From: Costertonia aggregata
Lineage (GTDB): Bacteria > Bacteroidota > Bacteroidia > Flavobacteriales > Flavobacteriaceae
NCBI RefSeq assembly: GCF_013402795.1
Contig: NZ_CP058595.1
Location: forward strand, 1,337,501 to 1,401,500
Length of the DNA: 64,000 bases
Direction: 5' to 3'
The notes under the pieces are model-generated. The model searched no databases and was not told where the DNA came from. It saw only the letters and a program-made list of their open reading frames with translations. Every line of letters begins with the position of its first letter. Within the stretch, counting starts at the first letter, position 1. The position numbers and the translations under genes are program-made. Positions 26,105 through 34,994 of this stretch are shown here, piece by piece.

Positions 26105-26614
26105 TTAATCTTGGTAGGCCCCAGAAGAATAGGTCAGTTCGTAACTGTGGGTGTAGATTTCGAAGACGATGCCGAACGGATCTTCGACATAGCACATTTT
26201 GTAGGGCTTGTCATTAGGATAGTATTCCCTGATAGGCATACGCTGTTTACCTCCCATAGAAACAATCTTCTCTATTAAAGCTTCAATATCGGGATCTTGG
26301 ATACAAAAATGGAAAAGTCCCGTATTGAAGGGACTGAATTCAGGTGCCTCTTTTTCACCATGCGGGAAAGAAAACAACTCGATTCCTATTCCGTCGGAAG
26401 TAGCCATATGGGCAATCTCGAATTCCTCCCAATCGTCTCCAAAAACATCGATACACATTTGGCCTATGGCGGTATCCTTTTCTTTTTTGACCGCAGATGG
26501 TTGCATAATAATATACCAACCCATTACTTCCTCGTAAAATTTAACCGCCTTTTTTATATCCGGTACGGTAATTCCAATATGGGAAAATGATTTTGGATAG
26601 CTTGAATTTTTCAT
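26105..26614 (-). CDS. VOC (glyoxalase-fold) family protein
   Basis: The 169-residue single VOC protein has SHIGITVPDIKKAVKFYEEVMGW at the start (His ligand 12), GIELFSFPHG, FHFCIQDPDIE for the second module, and PFGIVFEIYTH (Glu ligand) near the end. The pattern fits lactoylglutathione-lyase or bleomycin-resistance relatives. The substrate cannot be told. It is cytoplasmic and lies in a minus-strand run with phospholipase A downstream and a DoxX gene 60 nt upstream. Confidence 0.85.
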   Translation of the reverse strand: MKNSSYPKSFSHIGITVPDIKKAVKFYEEVMGWYIIMQPSAVKKEKDTAIGQMCIDVFGDDWEEFEIAHMATSDGIGIELFSFPHGEKEAPEFSPFNTGLFHFCIQDPDIEALIEKIVSMGGKQRMPIREYYPNDKPYKMCYVEDPFGIVFEIYTHSYELTYSSGAYQD

Positions 26615-26674
26615 GTTATTTTATTTTTAATCATTACTAGTTTTACAGTACTGCTGTATGGAACAGATTGCTTT

Positions 26675-27106
26675 TTATCTCGTTTTCTTCCATGCTTTCC
26701 AGGATCCCGCCGACCATAATGCCCATGCAATAAGAATGGGTTGAAAGAAAAGCCGAATCAATCGTGCCCTATCGGAATCCAATGCGCCAAACGCATCTCT
26801 TCCTTCGAGATATTGTGAGATATTTCCAGGGTATACCAGAACAAAGAATAGTGCCAACGCCCATCCAACATTTACGCGTTGCTTTTTCCAAAACAATAAG
26901 GCCAGTCCTAGCATTATTTCAACAATACCGGATAAAACAACGACCAAATCTTTGCTCAAAGGCACCCAATCCGGTACCTGAGCTTGAAAATCCATTCGAT
27001 TGAAGGTTAAGTGGCTAACACCCGCATAAATCATAAAGATGGCCAACAGGATTCTGAATATGTTTTGAACACGTGTTGTTTGTACTTCTTTTTCCATGGG
27101 TATCAT
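26675..27106 (-). CDS. DoxX-family membrane protein
   Basis: The 143-residue protein has four membrane helices (about 15-33, 50-68, 75-92, 108-128). FRILLAIFMIYAGVSHL and VVLSGIVEIMLGLALLF are typical DoxX-like repeats. Some DoxX proteins relate to quinone/thiosulfate metabolism, but most, including short ones like this, are uncharacterised. Either Met1 or Met4 may be the start. Confidence 0.85.
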   Translation of the reverse strand: MIPMEKEVQTTRVQNIFRILLAIFMIYAGVSHLTFNRMDFQAQVPDWVPLSKDLVVVLSGIVEIMLGLALLFWKKQRVNVGWALALFFVLVYPGNISQYLEGRDAFGALDSDRARLIRLFFQPILIAWALWSAGSWKAWKKTR

Positions 27107-27235
27107 TTTTCAGTTTGTTTTGGGCGTTTGTTCAAGTTATTTTGTTAGCAAGCCAACTCAATATCATTTTACAAACCTCTTTAATAGAAGCTTTTTTTAG
27201 ATGTGATAAAATACCACAGATATGAAGTGGATGGC

Positions 27236-28057
27236 TTAAAAGGAATATCTAATGGCCAGTCCATTTACTTCCCTACCCATCGGGGTCAATCCTGCACTTG
27301 GGTATAGTTGAAGGCTTTTCTCTTTTTTCTTATGAAGCTCAGGAACCAAATATCCGGTTAAGGCTCCTAAAGTGTAACCGAGTACGATATCGGTTAAGTA
27401 GTGCTTCCCCGCTTTTAACCGCAAGTACCCTATAGCTGCCGGTACGGTTGCCGCACCGGCCCAAAAATAGGGGCGTAGTTTAGAATCGGGATGAAAATCA
27501 CTATATACTTTTGCTGCGAAGAACATCGCCGTTGCAGATGCGGCTACATGACCCGAATAGAACGAACGCTTACTAGTTTTGCGTAGTCGTCTCTCCATAG
27601 GAGCTTCTTCACTAAAAACAAGAGGTCTTGGTCTATCTACCAGACCTGCGGTTAAGGTAAAAATGGCCGAAGTCGTAGCCAAACTTTCAATGTAAAGCCC
27701 TAAAACGGTCACAGTTTCGTTGTTTATGGTGTTGTCAAAAAGTAAGGCAAAAGGTACTGCGAACGAACCATAAAATGGGTAATCACTAGCTACGCTTGCA
27801 GATTTTGAATAGTTGCCCGCAGCCCAACGATCAAGCACAAATAGGTCGTCCTTATCAATTGCGTTTAATTGTTCTTCGGTATATGGCGTTTTTTCTTTTC
27901 CTATTAAAAGACCTCCAACAGAACCCCCGAATCCGGCACCTAGCCATATTCCGTCTTTTTTCCAGTCCCACGAATAGGGCGAATCGTTGTCTTGTGCAAA
28001 GCAAGATGTTGAGATTACCAATTGTGCTAGAATACTTAGTAAGCTAAGTTTATACAT
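27236..28057 (-). CDS. Exported PAP2-superfamily phosphatase
   Basis: From ATG 28057 the 273-residue protein has a signal peptide ending near SCFAQ and the three PAP2 blocks. They are DRPRPL (K/R-x-RP), YSGHVA (SGH with catalytic His) and LKAGKHYLTDIVLG (R-x5-HxxxD form). It likely dephosphorylates lipid phosphates such as undecaprenyl pyrophosphate on the periplasmic side. The longer frame to 28075 uses TTG and is not preferred. Confidence 0.9.
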   Translation of the reverse strand: MYKLSLLSILAQLVISTSCFAQDNDSPYSWDWKKDGIWLGAGFGGSVGGLLIGKEKTPYTEEQLNAIDKDDLFVLDRWAAGNYSKSASVASDYPFYGSFAVPFALLFDNTINNETVTVLGLYIESLATTSAIFTLTAGLVDRPRPLVFSEEAPMERRLRKTSKRSFYSGHVAASATAMFFAAKVYSDFHPDSKLRPYFWAGAATVPAAIGYLRLKAGKHYLTDIVLGYTLGALTGYLVPELHKKKEKSLQLYPSAGLTPMGREVNGLAIRYSF

Positions 28058-28254
28058 GATTTCGCTTTTATCCAAAATTCAGGAAATAGCACTTCATAGA
28101 ATGCCGTGATGCAAGTAATAAATAGCTCTTTTGGTTTAAGGAAAGTTTGCTGTGAAACCGTTTTTTGGTTCACTACTATCAAAAAACATAAAAATAATTA
28201 TGGGTATCGCTCTTCTATACCTTTTGAAAACAACCATTAGTACTATGTATCCTA

Positions 28255-29076
28255 TCAATTATCCGCATTTGAAACGGTTTTTTTGACCTTGGTTGTTTGC
28301 TTTCTTAATTTCATGTTTAAAAACTCTACCAACAATGAAAAAGCGATGGCAAAATATAGATACCCTTTTGGGATAGCTCCGACAGTTTGTCCAAAAACCA
28401 CGGTATGTGACAAATGGGCCGCTTCGGTAATCAACATAAAGCCGATCAATATCAAAAAAGATAATGCCAATAGTTGCATAGAGGGGTGTTTGCCAATAAA
28501 TTTTCGAATGGGGTTGGCAAAAAGCATCATGATTAAAATCGATATTACCACCGCAATGATCATAAGAATAAGTGCGTCACCAGGTTGATTGCCTATACCG
28601 TTCGTCATACCTATCGCAGTCAATATCGAATCAATGGAGAAAATAAAATCGATGATGATTATTTGTACGATCGCTTTCTGTAGCGAAGTAATTTTTTTGG
28701 CTTTCAGATTTTCCTCCCCAACTCCGGGAGCATCAAGTTTTTCATGTATTTCCGAAGTGCTTTTGTACAATAAAAACAGTCCGCCAAAAAACAAGATAAG
28801 CGCTTGCCAACTCAATCCCATTTGAAACCACGAAGTTTCAATATTATAAAAAGGTTCTTTAAGACCTACCAAAAAAGATACCCCGAACAAAAGTAATATA
28901 CGTTGCACCATGGCAAGGATCAAACCCAAGTTCGTCGCTTTTCGCTGCTGGTGAGCGGGCAGTTTATCTGCTGCTATTGAAATAAATACAATGTTATCAA
29001 TACCCAACACGATTTCTAAGAACGTAAGGGTCAATAAGGCTACCCATGCGTCGGCACTTGAAAAAATTTCGAACAT
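28255..29076 (-). CDS. TerC-family integral membrane protein
   Basis: The 273-residue protein has about seven membrane helices. The family blocks LEIVLGIDNIVFISI (about 20-34) and IIIDFIFSIDSILTAIGM (about 139-156) carry the acidic residues thought to bind metal. TerC proteins are linked to manganese export and loading of exocytosed metalloproteins. It ends with a basic tail. Its neighbours (GH15, PAP2) are not tellurite-resistance genes, so a housekeeping metal role is favoured. Confidence 0.93.
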   Translation of the reverse strand: MFEIFSSADAWVALLTLTFLEIVLGIDNIVFISIAADKLPAHQQRKATNLGLILAMVQRILLLFGVSFLVGLKEPFYNIETSWFQMGLSWQALILFFGGLFLLYKSTSEIHEKLDAPGVGEENLKAKKITSLQKAIVQIIIIDFIFSIDSILTAIGMTNGIGNQPGDALILMIIAVVISILIMMLFANPIRKFIGKHPSMQLLALSFLILIGFMLITEAAHLSHTVVFGQTVGAIPKGYLYFAIAFSLLVEFLNMKLRKQTTKVKKTVSNADN

Positions 29077-29241
29077 AATCAGTATTTTTAGATTTGAAAA
29101 ATAGTGTTCCCATACGCAATGGTTTGACCGTAAAGGGTTTGGTTTTAATTCGGATGCGAAGGGAAATAAAATACCTTACAATCATATGGTTGTAGATCTA
29201 ACAAAAAAATCCTTTTTAACCACGGTATTCAAGCAGGTGTA

Positions 29242-31041
29242 TTATCGTATTTCATCCAGTAATAACGATTCGCTCGTTACTTCGGAAAAATTGACCGCAC
29301 ACTCGATCAACGCCAAGTGCGAATAGCCTTGTGGGAAGTTGCCCAAAAGCCTTTTGGTCTCAAAGTCGATATCCTCACTGAACAAACCCAAGTGGTTGCT
29401 ATAGCCCAAAACCTGCTCAAAATGCGCCAATGCCTTTTCTTTTTCGCCAATTTTGAAAAGACTGTTGATGAACCAAAAGGTACAAATGGTAAAGGATGAG
29501 GAAGGTTTTCCAAAATCGTCTTTGTTCGTGTAACGGTACATTAGACCATCATTGCAAAGGTCTTTTTCAACAGCATGTACCGTACTAATGAATTTAGGGT
29601 CTTTGGCATCTATAAAACCATATGATTCCATCAACAGTACCGAGGCGTCCATATGTTCAGAACCATAGGATTGGGTAAAGGCTTGTTTGTTTTCGTTCCA
29701 GGCGTTTTTCATAATGTCCTCACGGATTTTTGCTTCCAAAGGTTTCCATTTTTCCAATTTGTGGTGCTTGTTCAACAGTTCGGCTACTTTGAGCGCACGA
29801 TCGATAGCGGTCCAGCACAGCACCTTTGAAAAGGTAAAATGCTTATCTTCCGAACGAAACTCCCATATCCCCTTGTCGGCCTCTTGCCAGTGCTGTTCAA
29901 CGATCCAAACAATTCCCTTGGTAATCCCCCACAACTCTTCACCGTTTTCCATGTTTACGGGAAACTGTACAATAAGGTTGTAGATAACATCCATTAGAAT
30001 ACCGTACATATCATTCTGTACTTGTTCATAGGCCGCATTGCCAATACGCACAGGCTGCGAACCCTCGTAACCTTTAAGATGACCCAACGTTTCTTCGGTC
30101 AATTTCTTTTCGCGATGAATACCGTACATGATCTGTAGTTTTTCGTCTTTATCGGGCATTAAGCCAATGATAAAGTTCAAATAGCGTCTTGCAATATTCT
30201 TATGGCCCAGTTCGGACACTACTTTTATGACCATAGAGGCGTCCCTTATCCAACAGAATCGATAATCCCAATTACGCACTTCCCCTATTACTTCGGGCAG
30301 CGATGTGGTAGCAGCGGCCAGTACGGCTCCCGTTTTATCATAACTCAATAATTTTAAGGTCAAAGCACTGCGTTTGATTTCCGCATCAAATTTTTTGTAG
30401 GTGGTCGTGCGTTGCGACCAATCCAACCAATAAATACGTGTACGCTCCAATTCAATAAAAGCCCTTTCGACCGTAGGCCGTAATATTTTTTCATTATACC
30501 CCAAAAGAAAAAAACCATCTTCTTTTAAAACAATCTCCTGTTGCTCTACAATCGCCGTTTTATCGAACGATGTGTAAAGAAATACGGTATCAAACTTTTC
30601 TTCACGCGTGAGACTGGCTATAAAATCTTTTTTTATATAGGTTTTGGTCTCCCCGCGCGCATACTCCAGCTTGGGATCGTACAAAACCCTAAATTGTGGA
30701 TTCCCAGAAACGAGCCTAATATACCGTATGAGTTCGGGCGGTGCATGGTGACCCTCGCTTTCAATGGAATATCTGGGCATAAAATCATGTACCTCAAAAC
30801 AGTTGTCACCCGAGGTGAACTTTGTAACCAAAATACATGTGTTCTCTTCATAATACTGTTGTGCGCAATACGAATCGTCCAGCAAAAACCCAAAACTGCC
30901 GCCTATGGTATCATCCAATAATTTAGCAAAGACGGAGGCTGCATCAAATTCGGGAAGGCAGCACCAATCTATGCTTCCGGTTTTTGATATCAATGCAGCA
31001 CTTTTGCAATTTCCAATAATCCCATAATCAAGATTTTCCAT
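29242..31041 (-). CDS. Glycoside hydrolase family 15 (glucoamylase/trehalase type)
   Basis: The 599-residue protein has the N-terminal beta domain (DYGIIGNCKSAALISKTGSIDWCCLPEFD) and the (alpha/alpha)6 catalytic domain with NWDYRFCWIRDASMVI. GH15 members of this length in bacteria include glucoamylases and trehalases. No signal peptide is present, so it acts in the cytoplasm on a storage or compatible solute such as glycogen fragments or trehalose, the latter fitting the surrounding stress genes. A set of 10-bp-phased TATACC half sites lies 17 nt upstream. Confidence 0.93.
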   Translation of the reverse strand: MENLDYGIIGNCKSAALISKTGSIDWCCLPEFDAASVFAKLLDDTIGGSFGFLLDDSYCAQQYYEENTCILVTKFTSGDNCFEVHDFMPRYSIESEGHHAPPELIRYIRLVSGNPQFRVLYDPKLEYARGETKTYIKKDFIASLTREEKFDTVFLYTSFDKTAIVEQQEIVLKEDGFFLLGYNEKILRPTVERAFIELERTRIYWLDWSQRTTTYKKFDAEIKRSALTLKLLSYDKTGAVLAAATTSLPEVIGEVRNWDYRFCWIRDASMVIKVVSELGHKNIARRYLNFIIGLMPDKDEKLQIMYGIHREKKLTEETLGHLKGYEGSQPVRIGNAAYEQVQNDMYGILMDVIYNLIVQFPVNMENGEELWGITKGIVWIVEQHWQEADKGIWEFRSEDKHFTFSKVLCWTAIDRALKVAELLNKHHKLEKWKPLEAKIREDIMKNAWNENKQAFTQSYGSEHMDASVLLMESYGFIDAKDPKFISTVHAVEKDLCNDGLMYRYTNKDDFGKPSSSFTICTFWFINSLFKIGEKEKALAHFEQVLGYSNHLGLFSEDIDFETKRLLGNFPQGYSHLALIECAVNFSEVTSESLLLDEIR

Positions 31042-31057
31042 AGTTGATTTTATGATT

Positions 31058-31083
31058 TATACCAGATTATACCACATGGTATA
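31058..31083. promoter_or_regulatory. TATACC half-sites in 10-bp phase upstream of GH15 gene
   Basis: TATACC occurs at 31058-31063 and 31068-31073, and its reverse complement GGTATA at 31078-31083. The last two form a perfect palindrome with a 4-nt spacer. The arrangement sits 17-42 nt before the start codon of the GH15 gene and could be an operator. Confidence 0.45.
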
Positions 31084-31294
31084 CCTAGTATGTGAACTTA
31101 CAGAATCTTATCAAAAAAATGCACCAGTATTCCCGAACCCATCAACATTTAGATGGTTTAGGTCAGAAAATGAGGGTTTTCCAATAATTATATAACGTAA
31201 TATAGAAATTGTGTAACACCATAAGAGGGTCAATTTTTAAACTTTGCATCAGATGTAATCAAGTAATTTTCACATCTCAATAAAACAACCTATT

Positions 31295-31441
31295 ATGATT
31301 AAGAACAAACATAAAAATAGAACAAATGCACGAGTAGGACGCTCATGGCCCAATGAAAGAGCATTAAAAAAAAGAAGGCAGCTACCCAATAACTTTATAA
31401 TGGGCATGACCCATCAAAATCCAGAACTACATTCAAAATAA
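31295..31441 (+). CDS. Small basic protein, 48 residues, unknown
   Basis: ATG 31295 to TAA 31439-31441 encodes a highly basic peptide (MIKNKHKNRTNARVGRSWPN, then ERALKKRRQLPNNFIMGM). It is positioned in front of a DUF5670-like membrane gene, 52 nt apart. The basic, Arg/Lys-rich sequence suggests nucleic-acid or ribosome contact, but no family is recognised. Other frames are broken in this span. Evidence is limited to frame, composition and position. Confidence 0.45.
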   Translation: MIKNKHKNRTNARVGRSWPNERALKKRRQLPNNFIMGMTHQNPELHSK

Positions 31442-31493
31442 AATGCTCCGTACCATGTCCCAACAACTTACTTGCATATTAAAAAATCAAAAT

Positions 31494-31640
31494 ATGTCTA
31501 AATTCTTAACGATAACGGCCGTGCTGCTATTAGGAGCCTGGGCAATCGGATTTTTCCGCTATGACCTTGGCCTTACGATTCATATTCTTTTACTATTGGC
31601 AACACTAGCATTTATAATAAAAGTACTCACAGAAAAATAG
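31494..31640 (+). CDS. Lmo0937-type membrane protein (DUF5670-like), 48 residues
   Basis: From ATG 31494: MSKFLTITAVLLLGAWAIGF, then FRYDLGLTIHILLLLATLAFIIKVLTEK. Two hydrophobic helices split by the FRYDLGLTIHILL turn match the lmo0937 family of tiny membrane proteins that occur in stress clusters. An upstream ATG at 31443 adds 17 residues without the family start. Precedes the AraC gene by 23 nt and is likely in its operon. Confidence 0.8.
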   Translation: MSKFLTITAVLLLGAWAIGFFRYDLGLTIHILLLLATLAFIIKVLTEK

Positions 31641-31663
31641 AACACGAACCCTAAAAATACATC

Positions 31664-32695
31664 ATGAAAACAATAGAATTAAAAACAAACAATTTAGAGC
31701 AGGCTTTCAACCACTTAAAAAACGATTTTGGGGGCACACTTGAAGAAATGCCCAAAGAGTATAGCCTAGAGATGAACAATGACTTGGTAAAGGGGGAGAT
31801 TACCGGTGTATCCATAACCAAAAACATTTCCTTTATCGAATACGACGTTACCTTTAACGAGGATACTCTCATTATAAGGAATACCCCTGTGACCAACCCC
31901 ATATATTTTCTATACTGTGCTGAAGGTCAAATGAGCCATAGTTTTGGCATAAATGGTAAGCAAAGGTCGCTAAACCAATTTCAGACCGGAATTTTTGCAA
32001 GTGATCCTAGCAGGGATACTTGTTTGTTTTTTAGAAAAGACCAAGCCGTAAAACTTTCAAGCATAACCGTAAACACACATGCTAGCCATACAGACGACGA
32101 AAATTTGAATCTTTTACAGGAGCAGCTACTAAAAACCTTTATGCCGAAAGAAGACAAAGAAATATTTGCATACACGGGTTCCTATAATTTGAAAATCGCC
32201 GAAAAAATGCAACAATTGGAAACCATAAAACAAGGTGGTATTGTTCGCCGTTTACTGATAAAAGGCATTGTTCATATGATGCTGGCACTCGAAATAGAGC
32301 AGCATAATATGGATATGAAAAATTCGGAAAAGAACTTTGGCTCCTTGACAAGAAGTGAGATGGACACTGTACATGAACTTTCGAACTTTATACAAAATTA
32401 TCCCGAAGTAAAATATACTTTGGCCTATCTAAGCAAGAAAGCGGGAATGTCCCCGGCCAAGCTACAAGAAGGCTTTAAACTCTTGCACAACCGTACGGTA
32501 TCTGATTATATTAGAAATGTGCGTGTTGAAACTGCCGAGAACCTCATCAAAACCACCGATCTGAATATTTCGGAAATCGTTTATACCGTTGGATTGACCA
32601 GCAGAAGCTATTTTTCCAAAATATTCAAACAAAAATATAACTGTAGCCCAAAATACTATCAGGACCATCAAAATTCGATAGCTGTAACAGCCTAA
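31664..32695 (+). CDS. AraC-family regulator, 343 residues
   Basis: The C-terminal 100 residues carry the two-helix-turn-helix AraC domain: LAYLSKKAGMSPAKLQEGFKLLHNRTVSDYIRNVRVETAENLI and LNISEIVYTVGLTSRSYFSKIFKQKYNCSPKYYQ. The N-terminal 230 residues look like a cupin-type sensing domain, with no membrane segment. It probably senses a small molecule. It follows a small stress membrane protein; its targets are not clear from the sequence. Terminator follows. Confidence 0.9.
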   Translation: MKTIELKTNNLEQAFNHLKNDFGGTLEEMPKEYSLEMNNDLVKGEITGVSITKNISFIEYDVTFNEDTLIIRNTPVTNPIYFLYCAEGQMSHSFGINGKQRSLNQFQTGIFASDPSRDTCLFFRKDQAVKLSSITVNTHASHTDDENLNLLQEQLLKTFMPKEDKEIFAYTGSYNLKIAEKMQQLETIKQGGIVRRLLIKGIVHMMLALEIEQHNMDMKNSEKNFGSLTRSEMDTVHELSNFIQNYPEVKYTLAYLSKKAGMSPAKLQEGFKLLHNRTVSDYIRNVRVETAENLIKTTDLNISEIVYTVGLTSRSYFSKIFKQKYNCSPKYYQDHQNSIAVTA

Positions 32696-32726
32696 TCATA
32701 CAAAGTGTAAACCTAGCTAGTTGAAC

Positions 32727-32754
32727 ATCCGCCTTGTTTTAGGCGGATTTTTTT
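32727..32754 (+). terminator. Terminator after the AraC gene
   Basis: Stem ATCCGCCT (32727-32734) with AGGCGGAT (32741-32748), then a T-run. Confidence 0.9.
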
Positions 32755-32882
32755 GTTTTGAATCCGCAACAGTCCTTTTCATGATATAATTTCATATCAG
32801 CAAACAACTCTTGTTATACCGTTAAATCATCTCTTTGGCTATCAGTATTTTAAGTTGATTTTTAATTTAAAAACAAAATGAT

Positions 32883-33473
32883 ATGAAAAAATTAGTTACA
32901 AAGCTGTTTGCGCTGCTTGCCTTCACATTGATGTTTAGCTGTGGCCCAACTGTTTCAACAACAAAAACAACGAACAAAAATCTTGGTGCTTATGAGACCT
33001 TTGCCTATTTGCCCAATACTAATTTTGAAGTGCCCGACAATATTGATGGACAAAGGGACAAGGTTGCAAAATCGATCATTACGGCAATGAATAACAACAT
33101 GATGGAAGCCGGTTATAGTATAGACACCGAAAACCCTGATATGTTGGTACTGTTGACCACAAAATTCGACAAGAAAAAAATGCGTGAAGTAGACCCGGTA
33201 TATGCCACTTACCCCTATGAGGTAACCTATCCCGTGAGTCCTTATTATGAAAACTATTACTACCGTGATTTTGGCACTTATGGGGAGTTTATAGGCTATG
33301 ATGTAGACTATTCGGGTTACAAAGTAGGTACTCTGATAGTGGATATTATTGACAGAAAAACCAAACAAAAGCTTTGGACGGGAACTGCCGAAGAAGCTAT
33401 TTACCAAAAGGATACCTCAGAAAAAATAGTAGCGTATGTGGATGCGATTTTTGATGAATATCCTAAGTTGTAA
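32883..33473 (+). CDS. DUF4136 lipoprotein
   Basis: The 196-residue protein has a lipoprotein signal (KKLVTKLFALLAFTLMFSC, Cys 20). The mature fold carries the DUF4136 pattern: LGAYETFAYLP near the start, IITAMNNNMMEAGYSI, DMLVLLTTKFDKK, and YKVGTLIVDIIDRKTKQKLWTGTAEE. A Tyr/Pro-rich segment (about 110-145) interrupts the middle. Family function unknown; envelope stress is often proposed. Monocistronic with its own terminator. Confidence 0.9.
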   Translation: MKKLVTKLFALLAFTLMFSCGPTVSTTKTTNKNLGAYETFAYLPNTNFEVPDNIDGQRDKVAKSIITAMNNNMMEAGYSIDTENPDMLVLLTTKFDKKKMREVDPVYATYPYEVTYPVSPYYENYYYRDFGTYGEFIGYDVDYSGYKVGTLIVDIIDRKTKQKLWTGTAEEAIYQKDTSEKIVAYVDAIFDEYPKL

Positions 33474-33506
33474 TCGCAATCTGAACGATTACTGTATTAT
33501 ACTTAT

Positions 33507-33542
33507 AAAGGTCCGTTACATTTAAAAATGTAACGGACCTTT
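33507..33542. terminator. Terminator after the DUF4136 gene
   Basis: A 17-bp perfect stem (33507-33523 with 33526-33542) begins 34 nt after the stop codon. Confidence 0.85.
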
Positions 33543-33813
33543 ATTAAAAGTAATGAGCTTGTTACTTATGCATCATTATTCAAAATGCGTATTTATTGGC
33601 ACTAAATCATTAGCGGTGAAAAAACCGCAATAAAAAGTAGTACCGGTTTTTGAAAAGACTGAATAATATCTGAAATAGCCCACTGTACATCGGACACTAT
33701 TGAAGTACAACTATTCTGTTAGCTCGAAGCACAAAAGAATTTAGGGATTTCATTATTTCAGTACTTTTTTCATTTTTTCGGTAACAGCTTCCCTTATGAC
33801 ATGCAGCATGTAT

Positions 33814-34155
33814 TTAGCAGTCTGCTTCTTTACAAGGATCGTGTCCCCAATTTTTTAAGCTATAGCGCCAATCGGTATCTTTTATTTCCCCATCAGGTTT
33901 CTGGGCTTTATGACGATTTACATACCCCACTACTTTGTTCATATGGCTGTAATCATCATTGGTAAGCTCATCTTTGTTTTTCTTTTTGATTTCAATGATT
34001 CTTTTCCCACTTTTATGACCAATAGCCTCACCGTCGCCACTATCCTGACCTACGTTTTTTGATTTATCGGTCTTTAACCAATCTTCCAACTCGCTTGGTG
34101 CCATGTTCACGGCATCATAAAATTCCTGATAAATTTCTTCGTTAGATTTTGACAT
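33814..34155 (-). CDS. DUF3140 protein
   Basis: From ATG 34155 the 113-residue protein starts MSKSNEEIYQEFYDAVNMAP and has ELEDWLKTDKSKNVGQ, the DUF3140 opening. Later come HKSGKRIIEIKKKNKDEL, YSHMNKVVGYVNRHKAQ and YSLKNWGHDPCK. It is polar and cytoplasmic, with DNA or RNA contact suggested only by its basic stretch. It follows the DUF3891 gene by 10 nt and shares its transcript. Confidence 0.85.
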   Translation of the reverse strand: MSKSNEEIYQEFYDAVNMAPSELEDWLKTDKSKNVGQDSGDGEAIGHKSGKRIIEIKKKNKDELTNDDYSHMNKVVGYVNRHKAQKPDGEIKDTDWRYSLKNWGHDPCKEADC

Positions 34156-34165
34156 TTTATTGTTT

Positions 34166-34900
34166 TTAGTTTTTTTGAAATACCCATTGTAACAATTCGG
34201 TCTTGGAATTCGCAAGCGCTTTTTTTAGCGCGGCATTATCTTTAAATTCGGCAGACTCAACGAGCATTTGTTCAATACTCAATTCAAATTGATTTTCCTC
34301 AAAAGGCCATGGCTCGACATTTATTTTATTTTCGTCGTTTTTACTGATATAATAGGTTTCACCCAAAATAGATGTATTTATTTCCAAGGACCGTCCCATG
34401 GCGGGTAATTGGTTTTTACACAATATCAAGGAACACCTGTCACAAAACCGCAAAATCTGATATATTTCATTAACCTCTTTTTCTTGTAAACCGTAGAGCT
34501 TTTCTATTTCGTCCCTATTTGATTTCAAGCATTGCAAGAAGTCCTTCATGCCGGCATCGTTCATTTCACCATATAAAAAATCCAAATGCAAGGAAACCAA
34601 CAATGCAGTATACTTCGATTTTATTCTAGCTTTCTTATAAATTCTCTTAGCACGTTCGAGCACTTTATCATCTGCAGTTTCTTCTTTGACAAAATCAATG
34701 GGCAGGCCTATCTCGTTCAAATATAGTTTTTCATCAAACCGCAGCTGATGGTCATCGTGTTCCAAAATTGCAGTAATGGTTTCCAACCAGTATTTTGGAC
34801 GCAACTTTTTCTTAAGTCGATTTGCAATTTTACCGGCCAATAGTCCATGGGCCGCTTGATAAATCATTAGCCATCCCCTGCTTGATTGTTTAACTATCAT
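34166..34900 (-). CDS. DUF3891 protein
   Basis: The 244-residue protein opens with SSRGWLMIYQAAHGLLAGKIA and has AILEHDDHQLRFDEKLYLNE. The His/Asp pairs (AAHG, EHDDH) resemble the metal-binding positions of HD-like helical folds seen in DUF3891. FCDRCSLILCKNQLP contains closely spaced Cys residues. Function unknown. First gene of a two-gene unit with DUF3140. Confidence 0.83.
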   Translation of the reverse strand: MIVKQSSRGWLMIYQAAHGLLAGKIANRLKKKLRPKYWLETITAILEHDDHQLRFDEKLYLNEIGLPIDFVKEETADDKVLERAKRIYKKARIKSKYTALLVSLHLDFLYGEMNDAGMKDFLQCLKSNRDEIEKLYGLQEKEVNEIYQILRFCDRCSLILCKNQLPAMGRSLEINTSILGETYYISKNDENKINVEPWPFEENQFELSIEQMLVESAEFKDNAALKKALANSKTELLQWVFQKN

Positions 34901-34930
34901 TACACCGCAGTTTTGTCAAATGAATCAAAA

Positions 34931-34956
34931 AGCGGTAAGAATTGATTCCGACCGCT
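34931..34956 (-). terminator. Terminator after dps
   Basis: Stem ACCGCT/AGCGGT (34931-34936 with 34951-34956) followed on the minus strand by TTTT. Confidence 0.6.
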
Positions 34957-34994
34957 CTTGACCTATTTCTTTTTTATGTTTTTACAATAACTTA

